From Lineus longissimus (Eukaryota > Nemertea > Pilidiophora > Heteronemertea > Lineidae): a stretch of 64,000 nucleotides of DNA. A program made the position numbers and the translations under genes. Positions within the stretch are counted from its first letter, which is position 1; every line of letters starts with the position of its first letter. The DNA lies in NCBI RefSeq assembly GCF_910592395.1, contig NC_088317.1, positions 15,004,001-15,068,000 of the forward strand, given 5' to 3'. This document shows, piece by piece, positions 33,744-46,154 of the stretch. Below the pieces are notes generated by a model, which worked only from the letters and a program-made list of their open reading frames with translations, had not been told where the DNA came from and searched no databases.

Positions 33744-34659
33744 ATGCAGGCACCGATCAACCAACCCGTTGCGTTCAACCCAGTTGGTCACGATGGCCAA
33801 TGAATGGAAATTATGGCTAGAATGCTATGATTCATATTGCCTCGCCTCCGGTGTTGATAGGAAAGGGGCTGAAGTCCAGAAACACACTTTCCTACATTGT
33901 GTTGGAATGAAGACTCGTCGTAAGTTCGACAACTTGCAGGGCGAGAAAGGGACCGTCCAACAATGTAAAGATCTGTTGACCACCTATTTCGTGCCAAAAA
34001 GGAACGTGGTTGCAGAGCGTTATTCGTTTCGATCGCGGGCACAAAAGGACGATGAAACCGTTGACACGTATAGTAACATTCTCCGTGAACTGGCAAAAAC
34101 ATGCGAGTTTGGTAACTTAGAGGATGAAATGTTACGGGACCAAATCGTGGAGAAATGCCGGTCGTCCAAGTTACGTGAGAAATTTCTTGGACAAGAAACT
34201 CTGACACTTGATAAAGTACTCAAGATGGCTCGTTTATTCGAACAGGCTACAGCGGAAGCTAAGGTGATGAATGCCGGTGCTTCTTCGAAGACACACTCCG
34301 TGGATCGGGTCCAGTCAACGTCCGATAAGAAAGGTCGATCTCCATTTCACACATCGAAAGAATGTTTTCGATGTGGGAGAACTGATCATGCGCCAGATAC
34401 ATGTGGTGCGCGTACCGCTGTATGTAACACGTGTGGTGCAAAGGGGCATTACTCTAGAAAATGTTCCGAAAAGAAAGAGAAAGGTGACACTGCGTCTGAG
34501 AAAAAGGACAATGCTGCTAAGTTTAAACGTAAACCGCGCAATAAACCTCGAAAAACTGTTCGTCATGTACGGGAGGAAAATGCCGACTCCGATGAGGAAT
34601 TTGTTTGGAGCATCTCCTCGAAATCGAAGGAACGTGGACAACCTGTACTTGTGTTGTAG
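33744..34659 (+). pseudogene. Gag of Gypsy element 2 (one frameshift near the start)
   Basis: The likely start is ATG at 33744 ('MQAPINQPVAFNPVG'). One base shift near 33793 joins it to the main frame, which is open to 34659. The matrix/capsid-like region has 'WKLWLECYDSYCLASGV'. Two zinc knuckles, 'CFRCGRTDHAPDTC' and 'CNTCGAKGHYSRKC', lie near residues 198-230 of the open frame, followed by a basic tail. The frame would continue into protease but for the insertion starting at 34654. Confidence 0.75.
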
Positions 34660-35020
34660 AGCCCAGCTCTGATAAGAAGTGATAATAGGCCTTAATCATT
34701 ATATCGCCGAGACCTGCATTTTGACTTGTGTAAGGTTTGATAATGTAGACTTTGAATATCGAATGATATCGTTTATCAGGTTGGCCTGGGCGATTTGCAA
34801 TATTGCCATGTAAGTTAAAAGGAGTATGGAGAGCGATAGCTAGGCGAACGGATCGGAATCCCGTCTTTGAGGCCTAGTGTACCGACTCAATTCCCGATTC
34901 GTCTATTAAAGTGACCTTCATATCGGAAGATTGACGTCAAGAGTATACATTACTGCTGATGTTCACCTCGGATCTTCTATCGTTCCGAGGGAGAACAAGG
35001 ACCCGTTAGCGAACTACGAC
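34654..35020. mobile_element. 367-bp insertion at the gag-protease junction of Gypsy element 2
   Basis: ACTTGTG occurs at 34647-34653 and again at 35021-35027. Ignoring the insert and one ACTTGTG copy places gag and protease in the same frame with an uninterrupted junction. The insert has no clear terminal repeats and no coding capacity. Confidence 0.75.
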
Positions 35021-38000
35021 ACTTGTGAATGGACAGCGATTGAAAATGGTCGTCGATACAACGAAGAAATTCAGAGTCTATGGAGGGACTGAACTGAAAT
35101 GCGTTGGCTACTTTGTGGCAACATTAGTATGGCAACATACTTGTACCAAGACTAACGTCTATGTCTTGGAAGGTGAATCTGAGCCTCTCCTTGGGAGAAA
35201 ATCGTCGTTCGATTTAGGTATCTTGCGACAAGGTACTCATCACGCTGACACTGACAATGTGCGTAAAATTGATGGGAAAACCGATCCCTATGCCGAACTG
35301 TTAGAAGAGTTCAAAGATATATTCGAAGGGCATGGTCACATCAATGACTATGTTCATAAGGTTACGATAGATCCGAAAGTTGAGCCTGTCGCTCAACGTC
35401 TCCGCAGAAAACCTTATGCAATGGATGAAGCCATTGATAAGGAAGTGCAGAAGATGGTAGACATTGGTGTTATTGAAGGAATAGAAGAGGGATCTGAATG
35501 GGTCTCTAATCTGATTGCCATCCCCAAAAAGGACAAGAACGAAGTACGAATTTGTTGTGACCTACGTGAGGCCAACAAAGCTGTAATCAGGGAGCCTTAT
35601 CCTTCGCCTAGGGTTGAGGACATACTTGCTAAGCTTGAAGGCGCCAAGGTTTTTGCAAAACTTGACGCCAAGAAGGCTCTCTGGCAAATTGACCTTCACC
35701 CCGAGTCAAGGTCATTGACCACTTTTATCACCAAAAGAGGGACTTACCGTTATAAAAGGGTACCATTTGGTTTGGCTTCGAGCAGCGATGCATTCCAGAA
35801 GGCAATGGAGAACATATTCGGTGATATTGACGGTGTGATGATGGAGTGCGATGATATGATCCTGTATGCCGAGAACGATGAGAAACTGTTAGAAATCTTG
35901 CGAAAGGTGTTCCAGAGATGCCGAGATCGGGGAGTAGTTCTGAACAGGAACAAGGTTGAACTTGGACTCAAATGTGTCGAGGTTGTAGGACATTTGATGA
36001 GCCCTGATGGTGTCAGACCATCGCGTTCAAAAATCCGTGCTGTGGTGGATGCGCCCCCACCAAAGACTGCGAGTGAACTGCGTTCATTCTTAGGTACATG
36101 CGGGTATGTACAAAAGTTCATTGAGGACTATGCAAATATCTGTGAACCACTGCGTAGATTGTTGAAAAAAGACAATGAGTGGGTTTGGGGTGATGAACAA
36201 GAACAGGCATTTGTAAAGCTGAAAGAAGCTATCAGTAAGCAGCCATGCCTAGCTTATTACAAACTAGGTGCCCCTACTACTTTGATCACAGATGCGAGCC
36301 CTGTAGGCCTAGGTTGTATACTCCTGCAACGACAGAGTGATGGTGATTTGAAGCCAGTAGCCTACGCGAGCCGGTCGCTTAGCGACACTGAAAGGAGATA
36401 CTCCCAGATGGAAAGGGAAGCCTTAGGATGTGTATGGGGAATTGAGTATTTTCGAAACTATGTCTGGGGTTTGAAATTCAAACTGTTAACAGATCATCGC
36501 CCTTTGATATACATGTTCAACCCGACAGTGTCGACAATCGTACCCCCTCGTGTGCAAAGGTTACTCTGGCGACTACAGGCTTATGACTATGAGATCGAGT
36601 ACATAGTTGGTAAGAGAAATTGGGCCGATTGTTTCTCTAGAATGCCGCTACCAGCGAAGAGTAAAGAGAAAAACAGAGACTCATTAAATTTTGTAGATGA
36701 TAACATTTTGAGCATTGTGGATATTGCTGTTGGTCCCTTGGAAGCCATTACCATTGATAATTTGAAAGCTGAGTCAGCTCAAGATGAAGCCATTCAGAAG
36801 GTGCATAGCTATATTTGTTCAGGTTGGCCAGAGAAACTTGATGTTGAGGTAGAACCCTACTACAAGTACAGACATGAGTTGAGTACACTTGATACTTTGG
36901 TTTTGAGAGGCCAGCGTATAGTCGTACCTACTGCCCTGCGTGGCAAGGTTTTGAGTATTGCACATGAGACGCACCCAGGCATTGTGCGTACCAAGATTTT
37001 CTTGAGGCTTCGATTTTTCTGGCCTGGTTTGGACAGAGAAGTTGAGAATCTGATATCGAATTGTACAGCTTGTACATTCAACCAGCCATTGGTGCATGAT
37101 AGTCCATTGAAACCTTCAGAACTACCTGAAAAACTATGGCAGAAAGTTGCCATAGATATTTTCGGTCCGATCAAAGGTGAATACCTGATGACATTGATGG
37201 ATTATCATTCATCCTGGCCAGAGGCCATAGTTTTGCCTGATACCTCATCTGAGACCATTATTGTGAAATTGGCAGAGTTGTTTGCAAGGTTAGGTTTTCC
37301 AGAGCAATTATTGTCAGACAATGGCCAACATCTGATTGGTCATAAGGTAGAGACATTCCTGAAGTCATGTGGGATAAAACACCTTCGTAGTAGCCCATAT
37401 TACCCCTGTGGAAATGGCAAGGTGGAGCGATTTCATCGCTACTTGAAAAAGTGTCTGAAAGCCGCTGTGACTACTGGCAAGTATTGGCAATTAGAATTGC
37501 CAAAGATTTTGATGTCTTATAGGTCGACACCCCACCCTGCTTCTGGAAAGTCTCCATCATTGTTACTATTTGGTCGTGAAATGAGGACAAAACTCCCAAT
37601 CTTGGAGCAAAGTGTTAGTAAACCTCCTCATCAAGAGCATTATGATGCATATGCCCAGAAAATGAAAAAGTACGCTGATGAGAAACGTCATGCTCAGATG
37701 AATGACTTGAAAGTTGGTGACATAGTGTATGTCTCATGCTCAGATGAATGACTTGAAAGTTGGTGACATAGTGTATGTCTCATGCTCAGATGAATGACTT
37801 GAAAGTTGGTGACATAGTGTATGTCTCATGCTCAGATGAATGACTTGAAAGTTGGTGACATAGTGTATGTAGCAAACATGTTGAAAGGAGGAAAGTTGGA
37901 TACTAGATACAGCCAAGTGAAACATGTTATTGTTGGTGCAAAGGCAGAAAATACCTTTGAGGTTGTGAATGTAGAGACTGGAAAATCGTATGTAAGAAAT

Positions 38001-38303
38001 GCAAAGTTTCTGAGAAAAGTACCCCTTGTAGACAAGGATGATTGGAAATTTGAGGAAAATGAAGAACCCAGAGTTCAAAAGATTCCTGAGTTGGTAAATG
38101 TTGAGCAGAATCCTGGTGTAAGAATGGACAAGCCATGTGAAAGTAGAACCTCAGTTGAGAAAGATCCAGTGATTGTAGATTCTGATTTTGTACAGCCAAC
38201 TGTCCAGCGTCCTAGATCAGAGGTGATTTCTACTCCTGCTGTCACAAGCAAGTGTGGTAGAACTGTTAAACCCAATCCAAAATATAATGATTTTGTGTCT
38301 TAG
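35021..38303 (+). pseudogene. Pol of Gypsy element 2 (protease remnant, RT, RNase H, integrase)
   Basis: The open frame 35025-37751 (908 codons) starts inside the protease. 'VVDT' is followed directly by 'TKKFRVYGG', so the residues after the catalytic Asp-Thr are deleted. Reverse transcriptase follows ('WVSNLIAIPKKDKNEVRICC', catalytic 'ECDDMI' where Y-x-D-D is usual). RNase H has 'ITDASPVGLG' and 'LTDHRPLIY'. Integrase has the zinc HHCC region ('HETHPG', 'CTAC') and catalytic positions in 'VAIDIFGP', 'LLSDNGQ' and 'GKVERFHR'. Tandem 46-bp repeats bring a stop at 37749; the same frame resumes at 37821 and ends at 38303 with the integrase C-terminal domain. Confidence 0.85.
37691..37869 (+). 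repeat. 46-bp tandem repeat, four copies, in integrase tail
   Basis: 'atgctcagatgaatgacttg' recurs at 37691, 37737, 37783 and 37829. Three extra units equal 138 bp, a multiple of three, so the downstream frame is kept, but out-of-phase units create a stop. Confidence 0.9.
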
Positions 38304-38535
38304 ATATTCTATATTTGTATACATGTACTAGGACATTTATTTGTATTCTATTCTACAGAGACAATTTTGTGTGAATGTTCAAGATGTGATTGTTGGTATT
38401 GTTCCTACACACTGTATTGTGTACATTTGGCTTAGTATTTGCTACAGTTTAAGGTTTAGAGTTTATCATGTTTATGGTTTATCAGTTTTGAAGTCTAAAA
38501 TTTTAAGAGTACTAAAATTCAGAAAAGGAGGAGTT

Positions 38536-38716
38536 TGTAGTGTCTTATGTGAAACTATTGAGTGAGACCTGTAACATGATTATTATGTAAAACTGTTATG
38601 TGAGACAAGAACCGGAACCGGAAGTGTACTGATGAAAACGTGATTAAAACTAAAGAAGATTATCGTAATTAAATCTATCTTCATCTCTTAATTAGAGGAC
38701 GAAGACACAACACACA
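38536..38716 (+). repeat. 3' LTR of Gypsy element 2
   Basis: It starts TGTAGTG right after the purine tract and ends ...ACACACA. The end is estimated from the TG...CA rule, as no second LTR is available for comparison. Confidence 0.5.
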
Positions 38717-39336
38717 CCCTCCTTTTCCTATTCCTGGATCCGCCCCTGATAGGATAAACAGATTTTCGAGAGTTGGTGTGTACTAACATTGTCACTAACT
38801 TTAATCTCCATGGGGACTAATCCACAGCAATAACTGACAACACAAAATGTATTGTATCCAAGATGTGTTTCCTGTACACGCAAACGTAGATACTGACCAG
38901 ACCATAACTGCAACCAACGTGCAGAGCTGTGCGTAGGATCAAAAAATGTGGTTTTGGTTGGATGCTTGTAAGTTACATGTACACTGCGCAGGGCATACAT
39001 CAATTGTGATTGGGACCGTACCTAACAAAGGAACAATATTATACATTTTCCCTCTGCGGTACATTTCTGAGAGTATACAGCATGAAGTGTTTCTGCTTTT
39101 TCTCTGAATTTGCTTATTCAGAGAGCGGGTGCAAAAAAGTGTTCATAGAACAATAAAAAATATTGTGTTTTACAGCCTACATGTACACATGCGGGGTGGG
39201 GGGGGGGGTCATACTAATTTCACCTAGAATACAGTTTTCATAAACATATTTATGCCCACTTTTTTTTGGGGGGGGGTGTACTGGTACACAGCAGAACAAT
39301 TTTAGGGCACATAATTTTACCCTTTTATACTCTCAT
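38717..39336. other. Gap before the coiled-coil gene
   Basis: 'ctggatccgcccctg' near 38735 resembles a hAT-type terminus. Poly-G runs occur near 39200 and 39270. Nothing coding was seen. Confidence 0.35.
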
Positions 39337-42300
39337 TTAATCTAGAGAATTCAAAGACCCAGCAGTTCTTGGTCTAAACCTGGATGAACTAGGCCTCGTG
39401 TTCAAAGTATTACGCCTCGTGGAACTTGTACTAGGCCTTGTCAAATGTGTTAAACAATTTGGAGATTCATCTAGCGGATTTATAAAAGAGTCGGTCGACT
39501 CATCATCTTCTTCAATATCTTTATATGTTACTTGGCTAATTCTGCGGTCTGATAACTGTAGCCCGTACTTTCGCAGGCGCATCATGTAGTCGGAGTTGTA
39601 CTGGCCACCGGTGTAGTCCATGAATCTTTTGTAGTCCGTTTGTAGCTCCTGAAAAAAGACGATTACGTTTTCAATCAGAACTTTCACATAATCCAGGTTT
39701 GGGCCAGGCCTGCACCGGCTAAAACATGTCTCAAGACAATGTACCGGTACCAAAGCTAGACTTAACCTCTTGAATCACGGTGACCGACCAGTCGGTCATT
39801 TGGAAATAACGTTTTTTGCCAACGACCGACAGGTCGGTCTCAGTGAGATGGGACGCTAGTTTATTGCTTGTCTTAGCGTGTTTGATGTACAGTAGGGTCA
39901 GTTAGAACATGACTGGATAGATGGCGCCTCGGTAGCGGACTTTGGCGGTTGTATGCGGGCGCTATACATCGTGAAAGTCAGACCCAATTTCGCAACCACG
40001 TGACCATCCTGGGATCCCGGGATTTTCAAGTTTTGGGATTAAAGAGGTTAACTACCAATAGAAACCATACCCAACTAAACTGCTTCATGTATAACTCGAT
40101 AGAACAAGACTAAGAGATAATACTTATGACTTCGATAATTTGTTTGATACTGGAACTATTTTTGAACATGTTATAACCTGACTTAACGGTCCACAAGTTA
40201 GGCATTGTCTCACTGCTATCAGTTGATCAGCTCAGATAAATGGCTAAGATGCCATTGCTGTGGGATGGAGTTGCCGATGCAATGGAGTTGAGATCAGTAC
40301 GCCAAGAAACTGATAATCTATTGGGAGATATTTTGGCAGGGGTGATTTGCCGATGCATTTGAAGTGGAGCCTGGCCGACTGGTGATGACCAGTAATATAT
40401 AAGCAACCCGCAAACCCGTCGTCAACTGATTGACACCCCGCTGTAGATCAAGAATTCAAGATTTATTTCAGGAGTCATTAGCACTTACAAAAAAGTCTCG
40501 TTCCAGCCTCATCTTATGGTCAAGTTCTCGCTTATACTTTTTTGTCAAAATATCGTATCTGAAAAGCCGAAAGAAAATTCATGAAAGCGCAGACATCAAA
40601 AAGCAACCATCATAATATGTCACACCACTGGAGGATAAGTGCTCTGCACCATTTCTAATAAATGAGGTGCACCACTCTAAAAGATATTTCCCCAATTCAC
40701 GTTCGATGGTGCACTTGCAAAATAAAATGCTGGTTAAAATTTCACAGTTGAGAGGAGTGTATGGTGATGCCTTGATAAAACTGATGATGATTCTCCATCT
40801 TCCCACAACAGGCCTTTGTATCACTTCTTAAAAATATTCTAAATCAAAGCCCTGGTGAAATTACATGATTTGGGAAGATTACATTTCTGCACATATAACA
40901 TTGTCACACCGCTGTCCCATCAGAATGATGGCTTCAGATTGGGCAACGAATTTCTGACTACCACATGCTTGTGTATAAGGTACCATTCAGCAGGGCTTAT
41001 AGTGAGTGTGTTTGAGAAACAACCAAAGGCTTTCTATGGGAGGATGATGAAACTCCAACATTTTAGAAATTTGCAATGCACACACCGGACAGAGTAGAGT
41101 GTAGACAAAATTTACCTCTCTGCACATGAACTGTTGTCTATGAATAGGTTTTAAAGGGTGTAACCACTTGAGCGCGCGATACTTTTTGTGCCAAAACATC
41201 ACCCCTGCGATCTATACGCCGACAGAAACAGTTCAGACATTCAGCGAATCAATACCAAGCCATAACCTCGTCCATATGTACCATCAATTGTACAGTAGAC
41301 ACACATGGAATAATGTACAGAAATCTGCGTGTATGGAAGCACTCAGCCGGTTCGTCACAGGGTTTTTTTGCGCGCCATTACCTCGTCCGTATGTACCAAA
41401 AATTGTACAGTAGATACACATGGAATAATGTACAGAAACTGCGGGTATATGGACGCGTATAGACGCTCTCCACGGTCAAGTGGTTAAAGAAGGTCCATGT
41501 CGTCAGAGATTTGGACCACATGCTTAAAACATATGTGGCATTTTGAGGAGAAGGGCGCTACCACTGCCAGCGTGTGGACAGATTTGATAAGTGTCATGAA
41601 CGTCAGAGGTTAGATGAAACGGGGACCATGCAATATAACAGTACCTCCTATTGAGTTCATCAGTCTCCTGTTGATGTAGGACAGCTACCCTTGCTGCCTC
41701 TTCAGCTGCATCTTGTTGACATTTGGCAATCGTTGCTTCAACTGTAGCTTGTAAACGCTGCTGGAACTTTATCTGAAAACAGAAGGATCGAATTTATAAT
41801 AGAAAAATCGTCCTCTTTTTCTAATGAAAGTTTTGAACATGATCTCAGAGCAGTGTCCTCTACTCATCTACTGCCTGCCAGTCCACCAGACCAAGTTCAC
41901 CTATACCACTACAGTTAGCTTCAGAAGTAAATGTCCACATCCTTTAAGGCTGCTGCTTTTATGAAAAAAATTTGTGTTACCATACGAGGCACTGGTAGAT
42001 TACAGTCCAGTTTACCACCATTTGTTGTCAGCAATCTAACAAATGTTGGCATTGGTACAAGTTAGGGTTTAATTTCTACACCTCTCACCTTTTGAGCGTG
42101 TAGAGCCTCCGCTATGGCCCTCTCCCTCTCCAAGGCAAACTCGTTTCGTAATTTTTTGGAGTAGGTTGCCAGGGCATCCTTTATTGCCTCCTCCTTCAAT
42201 CGTTCACACTCCTCCCACTGAGCCTGCAGAGCCTCCTGTTTTTCCTTCTCACATTTTCTTAAGAGTTCTCGGACCCGTTCTTCTTCTAACTTATCCCTTT

Positions 42301-44122
42301 GTTCATTGACTTTCTTGGCTAACTTGGTGTAATACTGAATACAAACAAAATATTCTTGGGTTATGTTAAAGGGGGACTATAGGCAGGGAAGGATATTCAT
42401 CCAGGTTTTGGGGTGATAGGCCTATAAAAATTCTCGTCAGACCTCATTGGTTGGAATCGTGATTTTGGGTAATCCTACATATGTAATGGGCGGGCAAGAA
42501 ATATATGATCTGGTCTTATACAGCCGAATTAAGAGTATATTAGAATGTATGCTTGGACTTTTTACCACATCATGTGAGTGAGGCATGCAACTGCAAGCTG
42601 TTTTGCTTTCAGAACAAAAACTGTTTATTCTTGGCTGAATTATGCAAAGACTTTCCTTTCATTAAGAATTAAAGCTACCTGTCTTGATCTCCATCTCAGA
42701 CAGCCTAATCCTATCCCAAGGCAAAATAGCATTGGAGTTTACAAAGAAAAGTAAAGAGATCTTCTAAGCTTTTAATTTTCAATTGATAAAGCCTACAATA
42801 TGTGAATTGTAATGCCAGGGGATAATGTGAGCGTTATCAAACGGATCCTAATTGGATCATCGGAATTTAGATTTCTATACCGTGACAGAAAGATTTGCTG
42901 GGTGACATCTCAAAGCGGGACAAGGGGACTGTGTACTGTAAGTGAAGCTGGACGCCTTTTTGGATAGACAACTAACACATGATACTGTCTGCTTGTCCCC
43001 AACTGAATACTACCCGTAACCAGAGTCTTAGTAATTTGTATAGAAAGACTCTGCCGTAACTCAACTGTAACTTATTTTCCAAAGTAACATTCTTGATGCA
43101 TTTTCATGCCAATATCAAGGAAAAGTAGATCAACAGGTAGCATCTTTCATTAGTTTCAATGGAAATGCACCTCTTTTGAAAAGATGCAAGAGTTATTTTG
43201 GAAATTTACCCTCTTTTTACATTTTTTTGGAAATTTCACACCCAAGTTTTGAACTGAAAATGACCCCTTCCCGAAACAATTGGAGTGATCCCGGGGCCCA
43301 AAACATGCAAAAACTAAAGCATCAATAACATGAATACTTTCTTAATTCTTACCAACTTCTGAGCATCCAAAGCCCTTTGTTTATCATCTTCAAGTTCATG
43401 CCTTAGCCGTTTCATGGCGGCACGAAGTTCTCGAGCTGCACGCTTTTCAGCTGCTTCCACTGCATCGTCAATCTCCTTCTGTCGATCATCCTTCTTATTG
43501 GTGAATACTTTGGAGAGAACATCACTGCCTACCGCTAAAAAAGAAAAGTAAAGAAACATGTTGGTTAAAAGGCCTACCACTACCAGTACTATAGTACAGC
43601 GTTCAATCAAATATTGAAATTTGTAATTGAATTTGAGAAAATATGAAAATTGCGTAGGCCTATTATTCATAACACATGCAAAACTTGGCTTCACAGTCGC
43701 AGAAAAAGTGATAGAAAAAAAAAGGCCGCGGCTATTCTTACGACGATCCCTAATGCATTTTACATACAAACTACTGGTTATTCTTACGACGATCCTTTTC
43801 ACCTTTTTGGGCCTTAATCCTAACCCTGACGCTCACCCTGACCCTAACACTTACTCCTAGCGCCAACCCTAACCCTAACCCTTCCTTTACACTAGTCTTA
43901 TCTCCCTAGATCCTCAGTTTAATCTCTAAAATCGCCTAAATCCTAAGTTACGACTAGTCGTAAGAAGAGCCACTTTGAAAAAAAAACCAAAAGGGAGAGA
44001 GGAAAATTCTTACTCATCACATTTTCATGTCCAACACGTTGAGTTGTGAGCGTGGTCTTATTCAACATGCGTGATAAGTGATCCAGGGGATCCCTCGTCT
44101 TCCTGAGAACTATTGTTGACAT
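39337..44122 (-). CDS. Coiled-coil protein resembling C6orf163 (348 aa, 6 exons)
   Basis: Exons on the minus strand are 44122-44014, 43534-43353, 42334-42089, 41772-41645, 40558-40489 and 39648-39337 (TAA). All are GT-AG, with consistent phases, and total 1047 bp. The protein starts 'MSTIVLRKTRDPLDHLSRML'. Residues about 55-245 are a long charged helix rich in Glu, Lys, Ala and Gln ('DDAVEAAEKRAARELRAAMK', 'QEALQAQWEECERLKEEA'), predicted to form a coiled coil. The C-terminus has 'ELQTDYKRFMDYTGGQYNSD' and a Ser/Thr/Arg-rich tail. Length (human protein about 330 aa) and layout recall vertebrate C6orf163, whose function is uncharacterised. The gene model is strong; the family name is tentative. 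Confidence 0.75.
43730..43972. mobile_element. Short inverted-repeat element with telomere-like core, intron 1
   Basis: 'ggctattcttacgacgatcc' at the left is mirrored by 'gactagtcgtaagaagagcc' at the right. The core (43815-43890) is rich in CCCTAA/CCCTGA repeats. It lies within intron 1 of the coiled-coil gene. Confidence 0.5.
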
Positions 44123-46154
44123 CTTAAAAGCGTTGTTTTATGAGTATTTTGAGAATAAACAAGAGAAAAATCGAAAAACCCTTGACCGGAAGTTTACATG
44201 TTGCCTGGTGAAATCAGCGCCTCTATCTGTGGAAGGAGTAACTAATTAAAGGGACTATTATTGTATATTTTTATTCAGGCAGTGCAGTGACATGGGACTA
44301 TGTTTGTTGTATGTTATTCCAATATAGGCTAGATCCACTAAGCCCATCTTTTGTCAGCCTCGGCGGACTTAAGCCTAGCAATGTAATTATATGAGTAAGA
44401 CATGGCTTGCATTGCCAACATGTATACCCGGCATGTATATAGGTTTAAAGGGACAACTAAGGAGATATGGCCAGAGCCCTCTATCAAAACCTGTGTACAT
44501 TACGTGTACATTGTTGTGCATAACTTTTGGTAAAAAAGTACACCTTGGACCAATCAATCTGCACAAAATTTTATATGTGTCAAGAAGAACCCTTTGCCAA
44601 TAGCATAATAAAGTTTAAAAACATTCCAATACCGATTGCCTGAGAAAAAAAGATTTCCGTACACCATATCCATCAAAACGTCACTGGCGCATTGATATGG
44701 CTCTGTCAAAATACAAGTTCTAAACTGACCAGTGAGACCACAGTTTCTTAAATATATTATCAAAAAGCATATTTCGGTGCTGGCCTGACTCTGTAGATTA
44801 AGAATCAACCACAGATTGAGAATTAATTCCACTTTGGTCCATCCCAGCCATGTATTTACCACAACTTGACATTTTGTGCCACACTTCCGGTCGTGGATGA
44901 ATACATGTCTCTGCCCATATGATTTGTTTGGTTTGAGACAAGACCACTAATGAATATTCATAGGTTGGAGGGGGGGGTGGTTCAAATTTGGAGTAAAAAT
45001 GGCCGATATGGGTAAAAATGTCCACTTGTGTCAAACTTGTCTATCTTAAAAAAAGTTTCCGTGGTCAATCAGCAATTTAAATCGCACCAGTTACTCGCAA
45101 GACTAACCCGTATATCATATCCGAATTTCAGTTTCACTACTTGACGCATTCTTTGATGCGTCGCGGTCAAACATTGACAATTTAACTGCTAAAAGGCTTA
45201 AAAAATCAATTGTGGTCTTGTCTCGTTTTTCGTACAAAATTGCTTCCAGCAGGACCGTGGTTTCTCCAAGAAGAATCAACAATGTACTCTATAGAAACAG
45301 GGGCGCAGCTAGCCCTTGGTCGCGGGGGGGGGGGGGGGGGGGGGGGTGTCGCTTGAAATTCATATAAGTCATGTCCAAAATCATTTTATCTCATGCAAAA
45401 AAACATTTATCGTGGTAGGCTATGTAATGTTTTGACTCTATACATTATCGGTTGTGGTCCAGTCAGATAGGGAGCAGCCAGTCCAAAGGTCCCTGGTAAA
45501 AGCACGCCAGCGTCCCCGAGTTAGCTACGATCAAACCCCCCCCCCCCTCCCCCTTTAAAACTTTCAGTCTACGATTTTATTCTGAATTTTTTTTCTTTTG
45601 TCTTCAAAATATTGACGAGGGTTTAAACGAAACCATGCTTATGCTCGTTATTCCCTGGGGAACAATTTCCATACCGCAAATAGTTATCTTGATGGCATAT
45701 ACTTTTGAAAGACTTGGGTGCGTATCCCAACATAGCTCCCCACAATCATATTGATCGTCATCCGAAGGAAGTCGGGCCGGGTTAGTGTTTATAGCTTCTC
45801 CGTTTTTCTTGCCCTGTACACAAAGGGCCATGCAGATCTACCGGCGTTGTGCGAAAGTCCATCCTTCAGGAAAGGTGGGGGAGAAACCGATGTTCTCCAC
45901 CGGTAGGTCGGCATGACAAAGGGCCGGAGAAACGACATTGATGCCTGATTTCTCAGGATATTTGATCTTGATCATTATATATACCGGTATGATTTATTGG
46001 CGAATTACAAGTCCATACACAAAGGCCCAATCATGAAATGGATTAGGCTTCACAACTAAAAAAACCTACGCATTTCAATTCTACCTAATTATTAAATGGA
46101 CAACGCCTGTGATGTCTGAAGGGCACGAATATCCCTGCAGATCAAAAACACAAC
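44123..46154. other. Divergent intergenic region between coiled-coil gene and NEK gene
   Basis: The two genes point away from each other, so both promoters should lie here. A poly-G tract is at 45326-45346 and a poly-C tract near 45537. No gene or clear core promoter element was identified. Confidence 0.4.

Larger units (their letters stand above)
33744..38716 (+). mobile_element. Gypsy-type LTR retrotransposon 2, 5' LTR missing
   Basis: Gag, a damaged protease, reverse transcriptase, RNase H and integrase lie in canonical order, then a polypurine tract (38522-38535) and a 3' LTR. A 367-bp insertion and a 46-bp tandem expansion interrupt it. No 5' LTR is recognisable upstream of gag. Confidence 0.85.
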
